From contig CM072888.1 of NCBI GenBank assembly GCA_037013685.1, forward strand, positions 14,202,216 to 14,266,215: a stretch of DNA of 64,000 bases, given 5' to 3'. The stretch is from Acridotheres tristis. Taxonomy: Eukaryota > Chordata > Aves > Passeriformes > Sturnidae. The stretch's first letter is position 1, and each line of letters starts with the position of its first letter. Shown in pieces: positions 1 through 13,070 of this stretch. The notes beneath the pieces were generated by a model. That model worked only from the letters and a program-made list of their open reading frames with translations, searched no databases and was not told the DNA's origin. A program made the translations under genes and the position numbers.

Positions 1-2004
1 TTTATGCCAGCATAGCTTTCAGCACTACTTCACTTCATAAAGAGGAGTTCAAGACAAATGAGAAACACCACCCATAGCTATGTGAAAAGTCTCACAGCTC
101 AAAAGTGAGCTGTGCTCTGCTGTATTTTCCTATTGTGGCTAAAAGATTGAAACTGCTGCTTGTCTTTTGAAGATAGGCAAAAACCCCCTTGTTCTTCCTC
201 CACCCTGCCTAACTGAGCCCCTCAGCTGGTGACACAGCCAAATGCTCCCACATATGGCAAATACAGAGTAAAAAATAGAATGGGTTTTCTGGGTCACTTG
301 ACTCCAGTTCCTTATCCTGTGATATTACAAGGTCATGAAGGGACTGTTTGTGAGGCTAGGGCATATGCCTTCAAAGAAGTATCATTGTTTCAAACAAACT
401 ATTTCAAGAGACAGGCAGCTGTAGATTTTCTTGCATTAAAGATTAGGGACCTTTTTAAAATTTCGTAGTGTTACAGTGTGTCATGGTGATAATCAGAATA
501 CACATACATTGTTCTTGTCCAGAACTGCCCTCTATCTGAAACAGCAAGTCTGCATTTTCGTCCCTCCACCTTTCATCCCTCCTTCCACAGTATTTATTTC
601 CTTAGTACATTTCTGGAGAACAGTGCTCTCCCCTCCAAATGTACACTGAGTCTTTTCCTATATGGAACACAGTTTTCCTGCTGTACCAATCCCTCACTGC
701 CTATGTTCTTGTTGGAATCCCTGCTTTGGACATATACAATCACAGCTGTACATGCTGAAATGAAATAAGCAGTGGTGGCACTGCAAACCAGCAGCAGCTA
801 CTGGGAATAGGTCACACAATAACATTCTGTGATCACATTTACCTTCCTTGAAGGCTCCCCAACACTGATTGCTCCTATTCATCCCTTGTTCTGCTCGAAT
901 TCTACTTTTGTTTTCCTTGACTGTTTCCAACCTAAGCATTCTCATTTGTTACAAAAACTCTTGTTACTGGCCCTTCAGGTCATAACCTTGTTCTCCGTGC
1001 TATTAAATTTCATTCCATTTGTGTTACTCTTGTCCCCAAGGTCAGTGAATCTTTCTGTATGATATCCAGTCATCCTCCCTACTGGCAGCTTGGGTCATCA
1101 GATTTCATTAGTGCATTCCTACGTTTTTATCTTAAAGGTGCCACTGATCAGTTTAAAGTTAAGTACACAGGTGCTGGTGTTTGCAGAGCTCTTGATCGAG
1201 GAATTGTATCACATGGAGAATTTGACATTTTAGGGAAGTCTCCTTTTAACACAGCTGTCATCGAACCAGGACAAGGGTGGGAGGGAGTAATTTCCCCATC
1301 CTTGCCTTGTTGGCTCATGGCAGTTCTCAAATGGGAACTCTGCCTCTTGTTCAGTTCTAGTGTGTGATAGGGTTTGGGATTTGGACTTCATACACTTACT
1401 GCACACTTAAGGAAGCTCTGCTTTCTTTCTTGCATGAAGAAGCTTTATCTCTAGGTCCAGTTAAAAAACATGCTTTTCAATTATCTTTGAAAGGAGATTC
1501 TAATAAAAGCATATAAATCTTGAGATCACACTGTTACCTCTGTTACTGAGGATGCTCTTCAGTACAATGAGGGAAATTATTCTCCTTTACCCTTCATCCC
1601 AAATTTACTCACTGGACCCACATAAATGGAAAGGTGGGGGAAGTTTAGCTTGGACCAGTAGGTACTTTTGGTTTCTGCCCCTCTAACCTATAGAAATTTT
1701 GTTTCCTCTCTGAGTGACAAGCTTTTGAACTCGAGGGGTTCTCTTGGGATTTTTTTCAGTAACAAGATAGAATTGCATGATCCCTTTCACTGCCATCACA
1801 GAAACACTCAATTGCAGGATAAACTGAGAGATGTACTGTGGTTAAACACTCATAAAAAGGAAGGAGATCCAACGTTTTTTTAATCAGCTTAATTAATTTC
1901 AGACTTGTTTTGAATTAACTTTAAATATAAGTACTTCCTGAAGTTTAAAACAGAATCATGGAGGCTCCATCTAATCTGATGAACTATTGTTTTTTGCTTT
2001 TCAG
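1..2004 (+). other. ZNF827: ZNF827 intron (partial, 3' part)
   Basis: Non-coding sequence upstream of the first ZNF827 exon in the window. It ends in a pyrimidine-rich tract and the acceptor AG at 2003-2004. Short open frames occur on both strands, but none has recognisable protein content or usable splice context. I see no repeat I can name here. The exons for the N-terminal two thirds of ZNF827 must lie to the left of the window. Confidence 0.8.
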
Positions 2005-2196
2005 CTGAAGAGAGGAAGACACCCAGTGAATCTAACAGTCCGTCTTCATCTTCGCTGTCAGCACTAAGTGACTCTGCCAACAGCAAAGAAGATGCAGATA
2101 TAACCCCAAAAAACAAGGGGTCAAACAACCTGCTGGTCATTTCTGTAGTGCCTGGTAGTCAGACCTCAGTGAACACTGAAGAGAAGTCAGAGAAAG
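2005..2196 (+). CDS. ZNF827: ZNF827 exon: Ser-rich segment before the fingers
   Basis: This exon is 192 bp. It opens after a TTTTCAG acceptor and closes at a GTAAAA donor. It begins with the last two bases of a split codon and encodes 63 whole codons starting EERKTPSESNSP and ending TEEKSEK, plus the first base of a Gly codon. The run SPSSSSLSALSDSANS is low-complexity and Ser-rich, probably disordered. It contains LLVISVVPGSQ, which fits my memory of the human protein with a few substitutions. Confidence 0.9.
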
Positions 2197-5100
2197 GTAA
2201 AAAAATTGTTTAACAAATACAAACTCTGACTCTCTATGCAGTCAATCTGGCCACAGTGTAAGGACCATGTTTTCCTGTTCTATTTTTCAGGCTTTGAATG
2301 TGTTTTCTGTAACTTTGTCTGCAAAACAAAAAATATGTTTGAGCGTCACCTGCAAATCCACCTGATCACACGGATGTTCGAGTGTGACGTGTGCCACAAG
2401 TTCATGAAGACACCTGAGCAATTACTGGAGCACAAGAAATGCCACACTGTCCCCACCGGTGGGCTCAAGTAAGGAAAGCAAGTACACAAACTTTTACTGT
2501 GTTAAGCACCTTAATACTGTGGGGATAGGACAGAAGGAAGTCAGTCAGAAGGGGTTGGTTAACTAATAATCCAGATTTGGGGCTTCCTTGTATTTACATG
2601 ACCCAAGACCTGTCCTTCAGGCCTGCATCATTACAGCAGATTGGTAACCTAGCAGCAGAGGAGTGTAACAAACTGTGGTCCTTTCCCCATTCAAGTTAAA
2701 GAGGAGACAATATGTGATGGGTCCTACAGAGAATGAGGCAGTACTGCAAAGAGCTTTTGGCAGAATTAGGGTTTGTTTCCAAGACATCAGAGCAAAAAGA
2801 AGCACCCAGCACAGGCTCTGTTTTGCACCTAGTTCAAAGAAACTAAATCCTGTACAGCCTCTGCAACTAAGTATGAAGTTACAACCTTAAAGGTTATAGC
2901 CTCTGTATACTCAAATCCAAAGTAATTTCTCTCCAAGAATGATTAACTTGGATGCTTTCTGCTTTGTTTGTATGCCCCACAACAATCACTCTTGTATAAA
3001 TTGATGTGTAATGAGTAATACAGTCTTTTAAGAAAAAAGCCCTTTGTTTTTGGCTGTGGTGGTGTCCTTTAAGGTCTTTTGGTGCAGAGCAGTGTTTCTA
3101 GAGAATGAGTGTGCCCTTATGTCAAAGTCAGACCCCAGAGAGAAGGAGGGGCTGCTGGGGCCATATGCTTGCTCTCTGGGCAGGCAATGTGATGTTACGA
3201 AAAAGGCACATCCCTGGTCTCTGTCTGGTCCAGCTGCTGCAGGAGAAAAGGCTGGAACCACTTGGAGCCCAGGTAGGGTGGAGCAGAGAGCTCCCAGCTT
3301 CTGCTGCTGTTGCAGAGCAGACTGATGTTCTCCGTGCGCTGTGGCTGGGATGTGAGGAGCGCCCCACGTGCAGCTCCCTCGGTTTGCGCTGCAGCTTTGG
3401 AAAACTGGTCCTGTTTGCCAGGCAGCCTCTGGTCTCCAGCTCAGTAATTCCACAGACTGGGATCTGTGGTCACTTGAGATGAGATGACTGAATCTGGGAA
3501 GAAGACCAGATTGAGAAACAAGCAGTGTGTCAGAAAGACGGGATGTCTGCCTTGGACATACAGGGTGCACATTTGGTTTAAGCTGCGTAAAATCTGTTCT
3601 ATTTACCAAGGAAGAAACATGACAATAATATGACTCAAGTCTTCCCGACAGAGTGGGTTTCTCAGTCTATATTCCTGCCCAACTCAAGTAATAATTAGGT
3701 ATCTTGAAAGCTGCATCTAAGAAAAAGCTCTGATTTATTTTTTTTTAAGGCATCCAGAAGAGCCTGAAGAGATCTAAGTAAATTGTATTTTTCTGTCTCC
3801 TGTTTGCTGTGGGGGAAGAGAAAAAAAACATGATTCTTCCAGCTCCAGGTCAAAATCTGAGATTCTGATCCAGAGAGCACCCAGCCCAGGAGAGGTATGT
3901 GTGCATTGACAGCCAAGTCCTCTGGTGAAAGAGATAATCACATTAGAAGCCTCAGTGACAGGCTCCCTCTCTGGATCAGAGTACTTGATGTGCATCAGGA
4001 AATGTGTCCAGGTGTTTTAGTATCTCTGTCCTCTTGTTACTACTCACTTTCCTCCAAAATCTCTAGATTAACTTGTAGAGTAATATTATACCTGTATTTG
4101 CAACCAAATGTAGCAAGGAAAACACACATAGGGAGAGAGAGAATCTCAGCTTAGAAATTATCCAGAATGCCAGAACACGACTAGCAGACCTGCTAGACAG
4201 TGAATGCAGATGTGTGGCACCTAGGGATGTTGGAAGACAGTAGCCAGCCGCCTTAGCTGTAAGTTTTTATCCAGCCCTCCTCTCTGAGCTCACCAGTTCC
4301 ATGTGGAAGGTGCGTGTTTGGTTCAGTACAGAGATCCCTGGCAGGGAGCTCTCCCCACCAACTTCCTCTCAGCTGCACCAAGCAACAGTGGGTGTGCTTT
4401 GGGTTTGGTGGGTGGCCAGGCTTGTTCAGTGTGCATCTCAGGCTTCTTTCCAAACTTTCCTGATTCCCTTCTCGGCCCCTCCTGGCTCAGGAGCTGGGGT
4501 GAGGCCCTTTGCCATGTCCACCCCAGGCCAGATGCTTGCTGCTGTGAGTAAGCAGAACCCACATCCTGTTCCTACACAGGAGCAATTCCTGCCATGTGGC
4601 AGAGGCGGCTGTAGGCAAACACTGCCAAGCACAGGCCCCTTTCAGCATGGCTAGCTCATCTCCCAGAAAATCATCCTAACAGCCTGGCTTTCAGCTGCTC
4701 CTAGCAGGATACCCAGCAAGCTTATTGTTCAAGGTCACATAAAAGGGAATTCCTAAGCTTTTGCTTTACGTGTGGTATTACAAGTTTATTCCATCTTTAC
4801 TTAAACAGCTGTTTTCATACTCATCTGTAAACATTCACTTTAAACAACTTCTTAATGGAAAAAAATGGCCAAAGTGACTTCGTGCAAACAGTAGGAATCG
4901 TTACACAAAGTACCTGTGCATCAGTCACCCACCCTGTACTTCCCGGCCTGCTTTGGGGGAAGACCCCATCAAGGTAAGCCAGAAGATTAAAGGGATGCTC
5001 TTTCAGAGTGAATCAGTGTTTTCCTAGGAATGCCATTAAATGGGCAAACCTCCTATAAGTAGAGATGCGTCAAGGTGAACCAAGTATTGGAAAGAGGTTT

Positions 5101-6043
5101 CACAGGGAGAACTGAGTGCATTTTTCTCCTCAGTAGGTCAGAAAGGGGCTGAGCGCCAGGGCTGAAGCAGGAAAGCAGGTCTGCCACCTGAGTGACTCTT
5201 TTCTTTGTCCCTGCCCTTCCTTGCTGTGTTGCCAGGTGCCCATTCTGCATCTACTCCACGAACCGCCCTGCAGCCATGGAGTGCCACCTGAAGACTCACT
5301 ACAAGATGGAGTACAAGTGTCGGATCTGCCAGACGGTGAAAGCCAACCAGCTGGAGCTGGAGATGCACATCCGAGAGCACCGCCTTGGCAACCATTACAA
5401 GTGTGACCAGTGTGGCTACCTGTCCAAGACGGCCAACAAGCTGATCGAGCACGTGCGTGTCCACACCGGCGAGCGCCCTTTTCACTGTGACCAGTGCAGC
5501 TACAGCTGCAAACGCAAAGACAATCTCAACTTGCACAAGAAACTGAAGCACGCTCCACGCCAGACCTTCAGCTGCGACGAGTGCCTGTTCAAGACTACCC
5601 ACCCTTTTGTCTTCAGCCGCCACGTGAAGAAGCACCAGAGTGGGGACTGCTCCGAAGAGGAGAAGAAGAGCCAGTATTCAACCTCCAAGGAAGCCAGTCC
5701 GCTCCTACCGGTGAACAGCTCCAGGAACCTTCTGTCACCCCTCTCAGTTATGTCTGCCTCCCAGGCTCTGCAGACAGTAGCTATGTCAGCTGCACACGGC
5801 AGCGGGGCAGAGCCAAACTTGGCAGTGAAAGCCTTGGCCGTCAACGGCACTTCCCTGTGCTTTGATAAATACTGGAACTCAGAGTTTGCCCACCTTATTC
5901 CTTTAACAATGTTTTTCCCCAAAAACCACTACGATCTCACATTCCATCCACCCAGACCTCAGACTGCACCGGGAGGTGCCTCTTCACCTAAACACTCCTT
6001 CCTTGCCTACCTTGGACTAACAGAAAGGGCAGAAACTGTCTGA
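2005..6043 (+). CDS. ZNF827: ZNF827 zinc finger protein, C-terminal part (three exons)
   Basis: Joined exons 2005-2196, 2291-2468 and 5236-6043 encode about 392 residues, the C-terminal third of a protein that is about 1,080 residues in human. ZNF827 is a nuclear C2H2 zinc-finger protein; in human cells it is reported to recruit the NuRD complex to telomeres kept by the ALT pathway. The sequence shows a Ser-rich segment, then seven C2H2 fingers (two in the middle exon, five in the last), with a TGERPF linker between fingers 5 and 6. The tail ends in AETV, which matches my memory of the human C-terminus. Codon phases agree at both joins (split Gly, split Lys). The gene is incomplete because earlier exons lie outside the window. 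It faces MMAA tail to tail. The assignment rests on near-identity to remembered vertebrate ZNF827, not on a search. Confidence 0.93.
2291..2468 (+). CDS. ZNF827: ZNF827 exon: zinc fingers 1-2 of this cluster
   Basis: This exon is 178 bp. The acceptor is TATTTTTCAG and the donor is GTAAGG, so the last two exonic bases AA join the first base of the next exon to make Lys. Two C2H2 fingers are visible: CVFC-x12-HLQIH and CDVC-x12-HKKCH, both with the C-x2-C-x12-H-x3-H spacing. The preceding intron is only 94 bp. Reading through the donor meets a stop at once, which supports the splice. Confidence 0.92.
2469..5235 (+). other. ZNF827: ZNF827 intron between finger exons
   Basis: A 2.77-kb intron with a GTAAGG donor and a TTGCCAG acceptor. 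Most of it is featureless. A more G+C-rich part at about 3100-3480 leaves several overlapping frames open on both strands, including a 193-residue minus-strand frame (3028-3609). I do not recognise a protein in it. Another G+C-richer patch lies at 4300-4640. Confidence 0.85.
5236..6043 (+). CDS. ZNF827: ZNF827 terminal coding exon: five zinc fingers and C-terminus
   Basis: This 808-bp exon completes a split Lys codon and then encodes 268 residues up to TGA at 6041-6043. Five fingers are seen: CPFC..HLKTH, CRIC..HIREH, CDQC..HVRVH, CDQC..HKKLKH (H-x4-H) and CDEC..HVKKH, with TGERPF between the third and fourth of these. After the fingers comes a Ser/Pro-rich tail with LLSPLSVMSASQALQTV and the terminal FLAYLGL..RAETV, which match my memory of human ZNF827. 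An acidic/Lys stretch (CSEEEKK) right after the last finger is the least conserved part. Antisense frames stay open through this exon because of its codon composition; they are not taken as genes. Confidence 0.93.
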
Positions 6044-9000
6044 GGGCAGTTGCATTCTGTACCAAAAATCCCCCAACAAACCCAGCAGGTTATACATGGC
6101 TGCAAAACGTAGCCCCAAGAGGTAACGAACACTTGTACTATATCATTAGTAAGGTTTAGCAAATGGCTCTGTGTGTATACTTATTGCATTGACATGAAAG
6201 CTGCTTTATTAAATCTCCAAGAGGTGACCTACTGCATACTTCTACCTTCAGAGGCATGTTCCCAGTACTCTTATCTAAGAAACTATTTTGTCTTGTTAAG
6301 CTGAAAAAAAAAAGAGTGTCCTTATTGGCAATCAGCACTTGTAAGATGACATATTGATGCATTTTATTTTTGGGCTTTGTGTGCGTGCGGGTGTGTGGAA
6401 GAGAGGCTGCCTGTAGTGTGCCATGACATTGCTTTTGCACATCCCTTGGATTGGCTTATTTAATCATCCTTCTTCTCCCCTTTTCACACACTCTCTCCCT
6501 GCCTTCCCCCTGCCTCCCCCTGAACTGTGGAGCTGTAGAAGGAGCAATGTTTGGGGTGGGGCAGGGGGAGAACCAGTGTATTATTTCAATGCTGTTTGCA
6601 GCTTCCTTTAGTTGTTTGATGCCTTGTATTCATTTGTCAAGGTTTGAGGATTTGGGGTAGAACTGATGAGGAAAAAAGTTGCTTTCAGCACTGCAGGATG
6701 AGAGCAATGAAAAGAGTATGTATGTCCACACATACACATGCAGTGTGTGCAGCCACACACAGCAGGTCCAATTCTCAGCTCTTACACAGGTGTGACAAAC
6801 ACCTGCCTCTGGGCCACAATGTACATCTTTTGTTTTAAAAGGGCATATAAATATTATATATATACTGTGTTATGCAGTGGTTACCTTTTAGTTTGCAGGA
6901 ACAACTTGTATAACTAGAATTCTGTGGTGGAAAAAAAAAATCCAACAAGGGGATTTAAAAAAAGGGTATGGTAAATTCTGGGTATAAATACTCAGACTAA
7001 AAAAAAAGGCAGTTTTGCACAGTGCTTTAGTCTTGCACTAGTTTGTTTCTCACTTGCAAAAAAAAAGAAAAACAAATTGTGGGCTGAAGTTATAAGACTG
7101 TTTATTTGAAAAGGTACCAGTAACTTCTTTGAAATATAAAGCTATAAAAAGATGCTTTTGGAACCATAAAGTTCTCTTTTATACCCTCACTATTTCAATT
7201 GTACTTGCAAATTTGACAGTCCTCTCGCTCCCCTCCATGTCATCAGTAATACTTTATTCCTTTCTGTTGATGGCAGATAGAGTGTGTCCTGCTAGGAAGC
7301 TAACTTTGTACTTATTTAATGCTCCTACTTGTGGTCATTAAAATGACATGTTATATGTAGCACTTTATTGCAGGAAGAAGCAAATGCAGATCGGTTGTAT
7401 AACCTTTGTTAATCTCAAATGCCAAGAGTGATATTAATGCAAGAGAAGCTAACTGACTGTTAATTGATTTCTGTTCCTTAGACAATTTAATATGTGGGAA
7501 GAAAGATTGGGATTAAAAGCACTCTGTTTTACAATTGGAAGTATAAAATGTGAAGCAATTTAAAATGATCATGTGACGTACAGGAATGCCTTCATACTGA
7601 ATTCTTGTTTTCCGTGGTGTCTCTTGGATTTGGATCTGGCTGTCTTTTACCAGCTATTAGAAGTGTCTGACTTAGCTTTTGCCTCAGTCCTCTCCCTGTC
7701 CCTTGGCCAAGCCACTGTAGGAAGTGCCCCGAGTCACATCTCTCATGCTGTCTACCCACCCTCGTGCTGTCCTGAAGGAACTTCCTCTGCAGGTTGTTGT
7801 GGGATGGAGAGTTCCAACCAGCCCTTGTTCATGACAGCAGGGAAGCAACAACCCAGTTCAGGAAGGCATTTCTTGTCCACAAGGGCTCTTAGCCATATGG
7901 ACAAGTAGAAATGTAACTCGATCTTCATTAGTTCTTAAATGAAGCTTATGTAGAAAGACTTTCTGGATGCAAAACTCGCATCACTTTAACCTATTTGCAA
8001 GATTCCTACATTTGTTTTGTACTGAGATGGCCAAACTGTCATGACCAAATTCTTCCTGTTTGTGGAGGACATCCTAATCTGTGCACTCCTGTTACCACAC
8101 TGGAAGCTAGTTACAAGGGGAAAATATCCAAAATCATAGCAGGTTATTATTTGGCATTATTAATTACAGGAAAGAGAAGTCTCACCATTTGTTTACATTC
8201 CAGCAGACAGTTTTGGTTCTAAAGAGCACTTGGCGGTTCTGTCTATGCAGCGAAGAAAACCCATCAGCTCCAAACTGCATGTAAACCTTTGTGAACAGCT
8301 TACCTAACTCAGGGCCCTGCTCACCAGGCTTTACTCCATCAGAGCTCCTGCTCACACCTCCCTGGGAGTACAGACAAAATAGAAAACACTGGGTTGGTAA
8401 GTACTCAGAGCATACAATAGTTACTATCGTGACAGCATGAAATTTGCAATCTGTATCCAGCAGCTCTGCCAGTTCTGTAAAACACACTCCACACGCATCT
8501 CTGACCACAGCACAGAAAACCAAACACTCCCAAATCAAAAAGCTTGTTTTTCACACCAACTACAAGTAAAGTACAGGAGGAAGAAGGAGGAATGTTGTAA
8601 TAATAGGCCACTGTATCCAAACCAAATGGCAGTTTAAATGGGGCTGGGAACTTCCAAGAATGAGCTGCCCACGTGTGACCGCCACGTGTTTTGACCATGT
8701 TCCACTGCACCAGTATCTGACCTGGCAATGTTTAGTGTACCTGGGAAATTTGTCTAGCACTTTGGAAAGGATAAATTCATTCTTTCTGGCAAGTTGTAGA
8801 AGTTTTCTCTGTAAGGAAAAGTGTGTTAGGAGGTTTTTATTTTTTTAAGAAAAAAAAATACACTATTTATCAGAGCTCTTGCATACTAAAATAATTTGTT
8901 TGCAGTTCAAGACTAAAGACAGGAATGATCTCCAGAGGTTCCCCCTACTGATCAATGACCAACAGTTCTGATAAATTCCCCCACCATAAAGGCAATTTCA

Positions 9001-9180
9001 TACTGGTTTTCACTATGCATTCTTTAACAAAAGCTGGCGTGTTTTTTTCCATTCAGTAATTCAGTTGAAGTTCTCAGCACTTTTTTCTTTCTTCCTTTTT
9101 TTTTTTTTTACTTGTTGTATTATGTTCAAGTATCATTCTGTCAAGGTTTGTGTACATTAATAAAAATTTGTATTGTATAA
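6044..9180 (+). other. ZNF827: ZNF827 3' UTR
   Basis: About 3.1 kb of A/T-rich, non-coding sequence follows the stop codon and runs to a canonical AATAAA at 9159-9164. The exact cleavage point is inferred to be 10-25 bases further on. It holds several poly(A)/poly(T) runs, a T-rich stretch at 9080-9112 and two CACGTG boxes at 8670-8688. No intron or ORF of interest is seen. Earlier ATTAAA-type signals (near 6207) could give shorter transcripts. Confidence 0.75.
9159..9164 (+). terminator. ZNF827: ZNF827 poly(A) signal
   Basis: AATAAA within ACATTAATAAAAATTTG. It is followed by T/G-rich sequence (9209-9250) suitable for a downstream element. It is the last strong signal before the convergent intergenic block. 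Confidence 0.65.
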
Positions 9181-9811
9181 AGCTTTTTGCATTATAAGGC
9201 TGTACAGGGTCATTTTGACAGTAACTGGTATATTTCTTTGCATCTTATGTTGCATTGCCAATTTCTAGTGTATCCAGTTTGGAAGTACAATATACTCTAA
9301 TTAAAAAGGTTGGCTATATATTCTGGTTTCCTTTGGTTCTTCCTTCCTCTCTTTTTTTCACCTTAAATATATTTAAAGTTGATTTAGAGGGAGGGGAAAA
9401 GGATTCTCCTACAAGACAAGAAGATAATACCTGCCTTTTTTTTCTTCTTATCAATGATATTAATCTTCAATTTTGAGATTGAAAAGGAAAGCTCTGGCTC
9501 TCCCTTCTGATGGAGAAATACAGCAAATAGTCCTAGGAAAGCTCCAGGATTTCACTCTTGTACCTTGTACATGTTGCTGGGTGTTAGCGTTCGCCTTCCT
9601 TGGTCCTCTTCTGCAGCTGCATCCTTAGCTGAAAGAAGAGCTCTGACATAAAGTTGGTAAGTCATGGTGTCTCCCAAGAAGATGTGGTGTCTCTCTCTCT
9701 TCCCACTCACACTTATCTGTAATAGAAAATATACAGTGATACTCTCTCTGGAGATTTTTGCACTAGACATAAATAGTTATCCTAGCAATTACAAGGCAAT
9801 CATGCAAATCA

Positions 9812-9979
9812 TGCCCGGAGCAGCTGTGGATGCCCCATCCCTGTAAATGTTCAAGGCCAGCCTGGAGGGGACTCTGAGCAATCCAGAGTCCAATCCAGTG
9901 GAAGGTGTCCCTGTCCATGGCAGGAGGGTTGGAACTGGTTTGCAGTCCTTCCACTGCAAACCATTCTGTGATTCTATGA
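9812..9979 (+). mobile_element. CR1 LINE fragment (3' end)
   Basis: About 170 bp matching the 3' terminus of avian CR1 retrotransposons as I know it. It contains GGAGCAGCTGTGGATGCCCC, a GTTCAAGGCCAGCCTGGA segment, GGTGTCCCTGTCCATGGCAG, GGTTGGAACT, and ends ACCATTCTGTGATTCTATGA. Orientation is plus. Only the 5'-truncated end remains, which is the usual state of CR1 copies. It lies about 650 bp beyond the ZNF827 poly(A) signal. Confidence 0.88.
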
Positions 9980-12900
9980 AGATGTGCCTTAATTGTTTAA
10001 GTAAGTTCTAAATCACGAAAACCGGACTGCAGAATTACTTAAAATAAGCTGAGAAGGGGCTGAGTTATCTTACTGAATTACCCTGACTGCCTAAATGGTC
10101 AGCTAGCAGTTAAGTGCAAGTCTTGTAGAAACTCCAGCCCTAGAGTAATTTATAATAAGCTTTTGTTTAAAAGATGAGACCCAGACTCAACCAAGACATA
10201 AACTGCCTGCAAGCAGCCCCTGAAGCTTTAGTCTGACAGAAAACCCCTGTGTTCACCCAAATAGGGGTATTAGTGTGACGTGCTGAGATGTGGTAAGTAG
10301 CCCCTGCCCTTTGCAGCAGGTGGCTGTAACAGCCTCGCAGACCTGCATGATTTTAATCAATTAACCTTCTCTAGTCTGTGTTTTCTGATAATATTCCAAT
10401 ATCCATGTCTGATTACAGAAAACAGCTCCAGTTGTTTACTGACTCTTTCAGGAAAACAAGAAGTGCTCTGTTTTCATTCTGACTCTATGTACATTTTTAA
10501 TCTATATTTTAAAAAATAAAATTGCCATTTTTTCATTGTTATTTCTTAAATATCCTACACGTGCCATAGTCATCATGAGCATAGCAGAACAAGGCTTTAA
10601 GAGGGAATTTGCAGGGAGGAAAAAAGGCAAACCAAACTAAAACAACAACCTTAAAATTTTCTGTAACGCTTCACTGTCAGGAGAGCTTCTCTACAGTGGA
10701 GGGGATGGCATCATTTATGCAGACCCGTGTTTTAAGATCCTTGTTGAGTTAAAAATACATCGGTTATGCCCCTAACAGACAGACATCTGCATTATATCAT
10801 CCACCATCTTATTTGCTGCTAATTGGCCTCCTTGTTGACAAGTCTCAGCAGCAAGGTTAAGTGCTGGCTGTAAAAGCAATGTAGCCTCTTGCCCGAGGGG
10901 TCAGAGCTCAGGCAGACCGTGCTGGAGCCTGCATGGCCTCTCTCCCCGCTATATATTTTCTGGGAGCTAATAAAACACCAGGGCAATCACTCCTGCCTGG
11001 AGTCTGCCAGCCACCACAGTGTCTGTGGAGCTGCAACAAATGGAACTTCATCTTCCCAGCACAGAGCACTCAAGGAGTCTGCAAAGGAAAAAGGCATCTT
11101 CTCTTGCACCAAAGTTCTAAAAACTCCCTGAGCTGCAATGAAAAAATCCCCAAACTGACAGCTAACCTTGAACATGGGGCAGCCAATGCCTCAGTGTCCA
11201 GCAGAGCCCTTGGAAAAGGGATGGGGGGCACACCTTGACTGAATTCACAGTTCCATTTGAACCAAAGACTGGGATTTTACCTGGCTGCTGGGGCCTGCTG
11301 CTCTTGGGAACATATCCTAGAAAGCCATCCAGGTGGATGCCAGGCACTACATCAGGAATGCAGCTGTTGGGCTTCCACATGGGCACAACACCTGCCCTTG
11401 ACCAACCTGGCAGGGGTTTGATTTGCATATATGACAGGGAAAGGGAAGCAAACTTAGAACTGGAACTGAGCATAAGGGGACACACTTACTGGAAATGTTT
11501 CATTTAGTGTAAAAAAAAAAACAAAACAAAACCACCCTCCCAAAAACACAACTGTACAGAAGAGCAGAGCATCAAGTGTGATACTATGGCACTATTTTTG
11601 CAGCCTGTGGAAGCCTCTTTCCCTATTTAAAATGGGGAAGGACTTTCCATCCTTGGTTTTGCTTTGCTTTGGTTTTCTTTGTAATTGTTTCATTTCCCTC
11701 CACTTTAATCATGATTAAAATCGACATATGGCACAACCCTCAAAAAAAGTCAACCCCTTCCCCCATTTTTTTCCAGTTTAAGCTATAGTTAATAAGAAAA
11801 GACTTCAAGTAGTAGAATTTCCTCTTCTGTTTGCATTTAGTTCTGCTCTACTTTACTTTTCTGACCTCTACATTCTATCACATACCTTTCTTTTTCTAGC
11901 ACTTCTCAGACAGCATTTCACTGGAAGTGTAAACTTTGGATTGTTACCCTTGTGGGAATGTGCCTGTTTAAATAAAGAGGAGAAAAATGTTCTCTTGCTG
12001 AGCCCCTAGACCTTCATGCCAATGTTTGCAGCACAGCCTAAAGTGACCAAAACCAAAAATAGGCCCTGCTTCCTGGCTGGTCAACGAAGTATCAAATACT
12101 TTCTTGATTCTTTCCCTGCTATTTAAGCCTGGAATGTTCATTCACACGCCAGGCTGAAGAATTTGTTTTTTAAGAGATTTACCAAGAAGCCAGTTGGGAA
12201 GATGAGAGTCCTAACTAAGGTGCTCACACATGGATGCTGCAAGGCTGCATCACTGAAGAGGGGCAGGTTTCTCCCAGTTGGCTCTCACTGCCTTGAGTTG
12301 CCACAAATTATCACATGAGCCTGGTCTAGGCCCTGCTCGGGGCTTGAACCAGCAAAATAAATTAAGACAAACTATCCATGTCTGGTATTCCTCAACTGCA
12401 GGGATTAACACTTCCCTGGTATCCAGACTTCCAGTACATAGTGTGCAATTGCATTCCACCACAGTTAGAAGCAGTGCTTGTTTTAGCAATAAAAATCACT
12501 AGATCTTTCTTTCCTGAAACTGAGAAAAACATTTTAACTGGGATGGGAATGTAAGTAAAGATAAATAGCTGCAGGAAAGCTCCTTCCATCAGCAGGATTC
12601 TGAAATAATATGAATACATTGGTGGCTGTCACTCATGCAAGTGACACTTTTTAAATGTACCAGAATAGCTCTATTCACAGGTGTTACCAGAGCAATGCCC
12701 ACTTGCACACTGAATATTTAGTAAGCAAGCATTAAGACTTCATGTTTTTATACTTAGATCCCTATTTTTAATGGGACTGCATACCCAGAACTTAATGAAA
12801 AGATCTAAATATAATGTCAGTGTGATTTAAAAATACGCACTGCATCTTTTAAGTTGACATTTTAATTAAAAATAAATAAGATCCATTTATATAGTGATAC

Positions 12901-13070
12901 TGTGATAAGATTGCATCAGTCAAGTTTCATTCCTACTCAAAGTGACAGATTTCTCTAAGTCAGAGCCAGGAAATTCAGTCCTCCAGCAACTCCAACCAGG
13001 AAAATATAACTAAGGGTGAATTTAAGCACTTCACAAAAATTGAGATATCATGTTTCAAGGATAAATGTAT

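Noticed and set aside
5138..5922. Antisense open frames of 165 and 140 codons across the last ZNF827 coding exon
   Set aside because: They mirror the codon composition of a strongly conserved coding exon on the other strand and show no domain of their own.
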